The position numbers were made by a program, and so were the translations under genes. From an uncultured Eubacteriales bacterium (GTDB lineage Bacteria > Bacillota_A > Clostridia > Christensenellales > Aristaeellaceae), in contig CADCQZ010000158.1 of assembly GCA_902803675.1 (NCBI GenBank), forward strand, positions 1-11,176: 11,176 nt of DNA, given 5' to 3'. Under the pieces are notes generated by a model that did not search any database, was not told where the DNA came from, and was given only the letters and a program-made list of their open reading frames with translations. Position 1 is the first letter of the stretch; every line of letters starts with the position of its first letter. Shown here piece after piece: positions 6,836 to 11,176 of the stretch.

Positions 6836-6907
6836 CCGGGATGGCCCCAATGCGGAAACGCTCAAGTCGTCAGCGGTGCGCAGGTTCCGCGCGGCGATCC
6901 ATCCCGG
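6836..6907. other. Nested inverted repeats in the convergent intergenic region
   Basis: Between the two convergent genes three inverted repeats sit inside one another: CCGGGATGG (6836-6844) with CCATCCCGG (6899-6907), GCGGAA (6852-6857) with TTCCGC (6885-6890), and CGCT (6859-6862) with AGCG (6872-6875). They could fold into one long interrupted hairpin on either strand, placed in the 3' untranslated region of the deacetylase transcript. No T-run flanks it, so it is not a standard terminator. In GC-rich DNA part of this could be chance. The rest of 6710-6930 shows no gene. Confidence 0.3.
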
Positions 6908-6930
6908 GAGACCGGTCGTACATATTCAGA

Positions 6931-8745
6931 TCAGTCCTGATCCCTCGCGGAAGAAATGATATTATCCGGGTCGACCCGGGTATAGACGGTACCGGGGATC
7001 GGCCCGTCTTTATGGAAGGACAGCAGCTCCGACATGGTCACAAGCTGGTAGCCCCTCTGGATCAGTTCGGGGATGACGCGGACAGCCGCTTCGGCGGTCG
7101 GCTCGTAAATATCGTGACACAGAACGATGACCCCTGTGCCCGCGCCCTGCAGGATACGGTCATAAGTGGTATTGGCGTTTTTCGTGATCCAGTCTTCCGT
7201 ATCCACTGTCCAGAAAGCGATAGTCATCCCCAGATTGGCGCACGCGTTCCTGACCCTGGAATTGGTGGAACCATAGGGGGGACGGAGCACCTTGATGTCG
7301 TAATCCGCGATCTCGCGCACCTTTTCGTTGACCCTGGTGATCTGTTTTTTAATATTGTCACTGCTCAGATCGATCAGTTTTTTGTGCCCCCAGGTATGGC
7401 AGGCTACTTCGTTTTCCTGCGCCACGATGCTTTTGATCACGTTGGAGAATTCCGAGAGCCGGGTGCCCACCACGCAGAAGGTGGCTCTGCCGCCGTAGGT
7501 CTCAAGGGCGTCCAGGATCTGATAGGTATACTCGCCCGGGCCGTCATCAAAGGTCAGGGCGATCATCGGCCTGGAAGGATCGATATTGCGCTTGTTTTCG
7601 TTGACGACAGCGGAATCGTAAGTCAGGTAAGACCCGGTCTGAAGATAGGGAAGGGTCACTTTCTGGAAACCGTAAGAGAGCGGCAGGATCTGGCCCGGCG
7701 CGAAATAGAAGGTCAGCCCGTTCTGATCGAGCGCGGCGTTCATAAACGCATCGGCATCCAGGGGGATATCATAACCGCCGGAATACTCGTTGAACAGCCG
7801 CATGATCTTGCAGGCGAGCTGGCTGAGCACCTTATCCCGGTATTCATCCCTGACCAGGTCATGTCCGGTGAGGATCATGTCATTGACGGTGTCCACGGTA
7901 AATACCTTGTAGAACGGCATGGTGACCGTGTCGACGCGATATTCGCCGAAAAGGACGACGCAGACAGTCCGGTCATCGAGCTTCCGGGTATTGTAATACA
8001 CTTTCAGGGACCCCTGAGCGTCGGGATGGAACTGTGTCATATCCGCGTTCACGCGTGTCAGAAGCTCATGCACCCATCCTGAGATGGCAGCGTCCGTTTT
8101 GCCCAGGATGAAAACAGGATACTGGATCTCACACTGGAGCTGTCCGCTGGCGGCGGTAAGGCTTTTCTGACTGCCCGCGTCATGGATGCCCGTATTCATG
8201 GCACCTACGGAAGTGGCGAACTCATTGCCGCTTCCCATATAGCCAGTGATGGTGTATTCGGTCTCGGTATAGGCAAGAGATGATTTAGGCATGTAATAAA
8301 ACTGCTGGCCGGAACGGACTTTGGCCCAGTCGCCTTCCTCACCGACGACCTCCAGCAGGCATCTGCCGTATGTTTTGAAAGAGATCTTTCCGCCGGGAAT
8401 ATCATACATATTGACGATGTCGTCGCCCCGGCCGGCTTCAGCCCAGGCAATGTGCTCATAATCGTTCACGATGGTCAGGTATTTGCTCATCATGTAGCCT
8501 GATTTGCCGTTGACTTCGACCTGATACCAGTTTTTATTCGTCTGTTTGAGCACGTTGACCAGAGTCCCCGACGCGTAGGTCCCCAGAGTTTCCCCGTTGG
8601 TGGACGCCTTATCCCGGAGCTTCAGCCCGCCGCCGGTCACCGACGCGATCTGCCTCGTTTCGGAGGCAAAAGCGGGCACCTGCAGAGATATCAGGCTCAC
8701 GGAAATGAGAAATGCCAGAAACGCCGCCGTTGTTCTTTTTATCAT
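6931..8745 (-). CDS. Secreted polysaccharide (peptidoglycan) deacetylase, PdaC-like, NodB domain
   Basis: The 604-residue precursor is predicted to remove N-acetyl groups from peptidoglycan or another extracellular glycan. A signal peptide (MIKRTTAAFLAFLISVSLIS, likely cut near residue 27) precedes an SH3 domain (about 33-92, with LKLRDKAS and NWYQVEVNGKSGYM) and a second SH3-like segment. A DUF3298/RsiV-like region follows at about 200-363, ending FYFAPGQILPLSYGFQKV. The NodB domain begins near 390 and has every expected motif: TFDDGP (398-403), the HTWGH zinc ligands (His450, His454), RPPYGS (488-493), DTEDW and VLCHD. This DUF3298-plus-NodB order matches Bacillus PdaC. The ATG at 8745 is preferred over the upstream in-frame ATG at 8832. 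AAGGAG (8758-8763) precedes 8745, the signal peptide starts there, and a promoter (8809-8837) lies between the two. No terminator was found after the stop. Confidence 0.93.
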   Translation of the reverse strand: MIKRTTAAFLAFLISVSLISLQVPAFASETRQIASVTGGGLKLRDKASTNGETLGTYASGTLVNVLKQTNKNWYQVEVNGKSGYMMSKYLTIVNDYEHIAWAEAGRGDDIVNMYDIPGGKISFKTYGRCLLEVVGEEGDWAKVRSGQQFYYMPKSSLAYTETEYTITGYMGSGNEFATSVGAMNTGIHDAGSQKSLTAASGQLQCEIQYPVFILGKTDAAISGWVHELLTRVNADMTQFHPDAQGSLKVYYNTRKLDDRTVCVVLFGEYRVDTVTMPFYKVFTVDTVNDMILTGHDLVRDEYRDKVLSQLACKIMRLFNEYSGGYDIPLDADAFMNAALDQNGLTFYFAPGQILPLSYGFQKVTLPYLQTGSYLTYDSAVVNENKRNIDPSRPMIALTFDDGPGEYTYQILDALETYGGRATFCVVGTRLSEFSNVIKSIVAQENEVACHTWGHKKLIDLSSDNIKKQITRVNEKVREIADYDIKVLRPPYGSTNSRVRNACANLGMTIAFWTVDTEDWITKNANTTYDRILQGAGTGVIVLCHDIYEPTAEAAVRVIPELIQRGYQLVTMSELLSFHKDGPIPGTVYTRVDPDNIISSARDQD

Positions 8746-8808
8746 AACAGATCCAGTCTCCTTGTTTGCTGAATGATGATCGTAAGATCGTCGGGACATA
8801 CCTGCAAT

Positions 8809-8837
8809 AGTATATAAAAATATGCGGTTCATGGCAA
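8809..8837 (-). promoter_or_regulatory. Sigma-A-type promoter of the deacetylase gene
   Basis: Read on the minus strand, TTGCCA (8837-8832) and TATACT (8814-8809) are separated by exactly 17 bases. The -35 box overlaps the last codon and stop of the SpoIID-family gene. Transcription would start near 8802, giving a leader of about 57 bases that holds the ribosome binding site at 8758-8763. This places the deacetylase under its own control even though it lies directly downstream of another gene. Confidence 0.75.
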
Positions 8838-10505
8838 CTGTTTTTGATCTGATCCCTGCGACCCGTCAAAAAGAGAGACGAATTCTTTCATGACATATCC
8901 GTCGCAGTCATCGGTCCTGACCCTGATCCACAGTCCATCCGTTTCTTCGACGAGAACGAGCTTCTGCCCGTAGAAAAGCTGACGCAGGACGGGTGCCACC
9001 GTGCTGGGCCGGCTGCGCATATTCAGATATGAACCCGCGGATATCCTGTCCACGATATAGATGACGCTGTCCTCTTTTGCGATCCTGTCGATGGGCATCA
9101 GGGTAGGCCTCGGTGTCGGTGTCGCCGCGGGGCCGGGGGTGGAAAGGAAGACGGCATCGACTGTCGGGGCCGGCGTGCCGGGGTGGGTATACCGGACAGG
9201 CCTGAGAAATGTTCCGGGATAATAAAAATCCCATATCTGTGAGAGCGTCCAATGGTATTCTCCCGCCATCTGCTGCGCGCCGCGCTGACTCATGCCGACT
9301 GCGTGACCGAAGCGTCTGGATGTCAGGAGGATATCGTCTCCGGCATCCTCAGCTGAAATGATCTCATTGGCGGATCCCACATTGATATTGATATCACACG
9401 CGGCTTCCAGATCCGGGAAGACCGGGATGACGACCCTGACTTCCGCGATGCCGGGGGCTTCTTCCACGGCGAAGCTGTCGCCCAGGAAGATCTCTTTTTC
9501 GTTTGAGGCGACAGATCCCGAAGCGCACGCGAGGACGAATTCGGCTTCCGTCATCACCTTTGATCCAAAGTACTGAGGGGAGGTGAGCCTGACGGATCTG
9601 ATCTCAAGGATCTCCGGAGACGAAACACTGTCGTTCTTTTTGATGACCGCGGCTGTGATCAGGTCCTTGAGCGCCTGCGTATTATCGGAAAAGACTTTGC
9701 GAATGACGTGTTTTTTGACTGTCGAGCCTTTGTTTTCAAGATCGTACGGGTCATCTTTCGTCACCAGATACTCAGGATCAGTCCCGCCCCACACATGGGA
9801 GGCCGGCTCGGTCTGGCCGCCGTTGCTGGCGCTGTAGTAACAGCTGATCAGGCGGCCGGCCTTATCCACGCCGCAGATGCCGCGGGTCTGTATGATCGCT
9901 TCAAGGGACCGTGTGTTTTCACGAAGGACACCGTTGTAGGCCTGGTCATTGGTATTGTCCACCACATCGTAGGTTCCCGCGGAAAGGGCTTTCTTTTTGA
10001 GGACATAGGTCCTGGCTGCGACGGCCTGGGCCTTCAGCGCCTCCAGCGGATAGGAATCGCTCATCTCGGAGGGCACGACTCCCCACAGATAATCCTCCAC
10101 ATCCATCGAAAGCAGGAACTGCATCGAGCCATTCTTCAGGTCGACAGTCAGGGTGCCCGGATGAAGAGGATACTGCCCGTTGAACCGGATGCCGTTTTCC
10201 CGGCCATCCACGACTGTGTGCCGCTCAAACACCGCTTTAGCACCGCAGTCGACGCTGATGCCTTCATAATAAAGGAAGATCCGTCCGTTTCTGACAGCCA
10301 GGGTGACGCGGCTGCCGCGCTGGAAAAAGATGCCGTTGACGGAATAGACACCGTCCAGTGTCAGATCGACACGGTCGGTGACTTCTATCTTCGTCAGCAG
10401 CACCCTTATCACCGGATCGCCGATGGTTTCGGAAAGACCCGATACAGAAAAAAACGGGATCAAAAGCGCCAGGAGCAGCAATGATCTTTTAAAGAAGGAT
10501 TTCAA
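8829..10505 (-). CDS. Secreted SpoIID/LytB-domain protein with C-terminal SH3 domain (putative peptidoglycan lytic transglycosylase)
   Basis: The 558-residue protein begins with a signal peptide or anchor (MKSFFKRSLLLLALLIPFFS). The SpoIID/LytB domain covers about residues 60-435. Its core is DVEDYLWGVVPSEM, where Glu147 aligns by motif with the catalytic Glu of SpoIID, then LKAQAVAARTYVL, SASNGGQTEP and, at the end, RFGHAVGMSQRGAQQMA. SpoIID enzymes cut glycan strands denuded of stem peptides, classically during engulfment of the forespore. Here the domain is followed by a Thr/Pro linker (TPGPAATPTPRPT, about 456-468) and an SH3 domain (about 481-545, LNMRSRPST and WIRVRTDDCDGYV). The start is a TTG at 10505, supported by GGAGGTGA just upstream. 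B. subtilis SpoIID is much shorter (about 340 residues) and no other sporulation gene is adjacent, so a role in vegetative wall turnover is equally possible. Confidence 0.9.
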   Translation of the reverse strand: MKSFFKRSLLLLALLIPFFSVSGLSETIGDPVIRVLLTKIEVTDRVDLTLDGVYSVNGIFFQRGSRVTLAVRNGRIFLYYEGISVDCGAKAVFERHTVVDGRENGIRFNGQYPLHPGTLTVDLKNGSMQFLLSMDVEDYLWGVVPSEMSDSYPLEALKAQAVAARTYVLKKKALSAGTYDVVDNTNDQAYNGVLRENTRSLEAIIQTRGICGVDKAGRLISCYYSASNGGQTEPASHVWGGTDPEYLVTKDDPYDLENKGSTVKKHVIRKVFSDNTQALKDLITAAVIKKNDSVSSPEILEIRSVRLTSPQYFGSKVMTEAEFVLACASGSVASNEKEIFLGDSFAVEEAPGIAEVRVVIPVFPDLEAACDININVGSANEIISAEDAGDDILLTSRRFGHAVGMSQRGAQQMAGEYHWTLSQIWDFYYPGTFLRPVRYTHPGTPAPTVDAVFLSTPGPAATPTPRPTLMPIDRIAKEDSVIYIVDRISAGSYLNMRSRPSTVAPVLRQLFYGQKLVLVEETDGLWIRVRTDDCDGYVMKEFVSLFDGSQGSDQKQLP

Positions 10506-10509
10506 CGCG

Positions 10510-10517
10510 TCACCTCC
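10510..10517 (-). promoter_or_regulatory. Strong ribosome binding site that fixes a TTG start
   Basis: On the minus strand GGAGGTGA matches the anti-Shine-Dalgarno sequence over eight bases and ends 4 bases before the TTG at 10505 (7 bases counted from GGAGG). The signal peptide begins exactly at this TTG, and no ATG in frame offers a comparable start. This decides the start of the SpoIID-family gene. Confidence 0.85.
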
Positions 10518-10599
10518 CCGCGGGTCCGTTCATCACTATATAGACGATCCAAATGACGGTTTTGTTTCATCCCGAACGGATAATGAGTATCGATCGAAT

Positions 10600-11176
10600 T
10601 CATCCCTTGTTCCATTTGGCTCTGAGCGCGTTCAGCACACAAAGGCACAGGACACCCACATCCGCGAAGACCGCCATATTCATCCCGGTCAGCCCCAGGG
10701 CCCCTGTGATGAGCACCGCGATCTTCGACACCAGGGAAAAGGTGATGTTTTCCCGAACGATACGCATCGTTTTGGTCGACAGCAGCCTGGTCTTTTTCAT
10801 TTGTTCGAGATCGTCGTTCATCAGGATCATATCGGCGGCCTCTATCGCCGCGTCGGTGCCGAAACCGCCCATGGCGATGCCGATGTCCGCCGCTGTGAGG
10901 ACGGGCGCGTCATTGAGCCCGTCTCCCACGAACCCGACGGTGGAACCGTCGTTTTTTAAGGCCTGCAGCCTGGAGACTTTATCTCCCGGCAGCAGATGGG
11001 CTTCAATGGCATCCAGAGGCAGCCCCTTCAGTGTCCTTTGCGCCGCCTCCAAAGTGTCGCCCGTCAACAGGACCAGTTTCCCGATACCGCTGTTTTTCAG
11101 CCCCTGAAGCGCTTTTTCCGCGTTATCCTTCAATGTATCCTCGATGACCAGGCAGCCCAGGTAACCGGACTCATCC
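10600..11176 (-). CDS. Heavy-metal P1B-type ATPase, C-terminal part (truncated by window edge)
   Basis: The visible 191 residues are the end of a metal-exporting P-type ATPase of the CadA/ZntA group; the gene continues beyond the right edge, and a TTG at 11133 is internal. Seen are the second half of the P-domain, including VLLTGD and the hinge motif VGDGLNDAPVL, then the conserved IAMGGFGTDAAIEAADMIL. Two membrane helices follow at the C-terminus: one in SLVSKIAVLITGALGLTGM and one containing FADVGVLCLCVLNALR. The DxG and NALR pattern in this last helix is typical of Zn/Cd/Pb exporters rather than copper ATPases. The phosphorylation site (DKTG), metal-binding CPx motif and N-terminal domain are outside the window. 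The stop is 94 bases before the SpoIID-family start; that gap holds no convincing terminator. The exact metal is not certain. Confidence 0.92.
   Translation of the reverse strand, partial: DESGYLGCLVIEDTLKDNAEKALQGLKNSGIGKLVLLTGDTLEAAQRTLKGLPLDAIEAHLLPGDKVSRLQALKNDGSTVGFVGDGLNDAPVLTAADIGIAMGGFGTDAAIEAADMILMNDDLEQMKKTRLLSTKTMRIVRENITFSLVSKIAVLITGALGLTGMNMAVFADVGVLCLCVLNALRAKWNKG

Noticed and set aside
6808..8082. Plus-strand open frame of 424 codons opposite the deacetylase
   Set aside because: The minus strand encodes the complete NodB motif set over the same region. The plus-strand product has no recognisable domain and runs into the antisense of a real gene.
9708..10484. Plus-strand open frame of 258 codons opposite the SpoIID-family gene
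   Set aside because: It has no ribosome binding site or domain and lies antisense to a well-supported gene.
10530..10548. TATAGT on the minus strand as a -10 box for the SpoIID-family gene
   Set aside because: No acceptable -35 sequence lies 16-18 bases upstream and no sigma-E-like pattern was seen, so it is too weak to list as a promoter.

Overview
The window looks like a chromosomal segment from a moderately high-GC, Gram-positive-type member of the Firmicutes, probably class Clostridia (for example a gut or rumen lineage). The evidence is the gene content (a SpoIID/LytB-domain protein, a PdaC-like polysaccharide deacetylase, Clostridia-style secreted proteins with SH3-like domains and Thr/Pro linkers), strong AAGGAGG-type ribosome binding sites, and use of TTG and GTG as well as ATG starts. 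I cannot fix the genus from the sequence. No mobile element, CRISPR array, tRNA or rRNA was seen.

Layout. (1) Positions 1-2435, plus strand: the 3' part of an oligopeptide ABC transporter operon. It holds a 5'-truncated oppD, an oppF with a coiled-coil insertion of about 180 residues inside its ATPase domain, and a coupled 73-residue single-pass membrane protein. A clear intrinsic terminator follows at 2464-2504. (2) Positions 2590-6797, plus strand: a sigma-A-like promoter drives a tightly packed unit. It contains frr (ribosome recycling factor), a 73-residue unknown protein with a TTG start, uppS (undecaprenyl diphosphate synthase), cdsA (CDP-diglyceride synthase) and a secreted L,D-transpeptidase, and ends at a hairpin with a perfect 14-bp stem. 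(3) Positions 6931-11176, minus strand and convergent with the previous unit. In direction of transcription from the right edge, these are the C-terminal part of a Zn/Cd-type P1B metal ATPase, a secreted SpoIID/LytB-family protein with a C-terminal SH3 domain, and a secreted NodB polysaccharide deacetylase. The deacetylase has its own promoter overlapping the end of the SpoIID-family gene.

How the genes fit together. Apart from frr and the metal ATPase, most genes concern the cell envelope. UppS makes the lipid carrier for peptidoglycan and CdsA makes the phospholipid precursor. The L,D-transpeptidase, deacetylase and SpoIID-family protein are predicted to cross-link, deacetylate and cut peptidoglycan glycan strands, and the Opp system imports peptides, possibly including cell-wall peptides. 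That they act as one wall-remodelling set is inference from adjacency. The most unusual items are the coiled-coil insertion in OppF, the two uncharacterised small proteins coupled to neighbours, and the multidomain L,D-transpeptidase with a C-terminal Cys/His module. I see no clear evidence of a wholly new defence or mobile system here.
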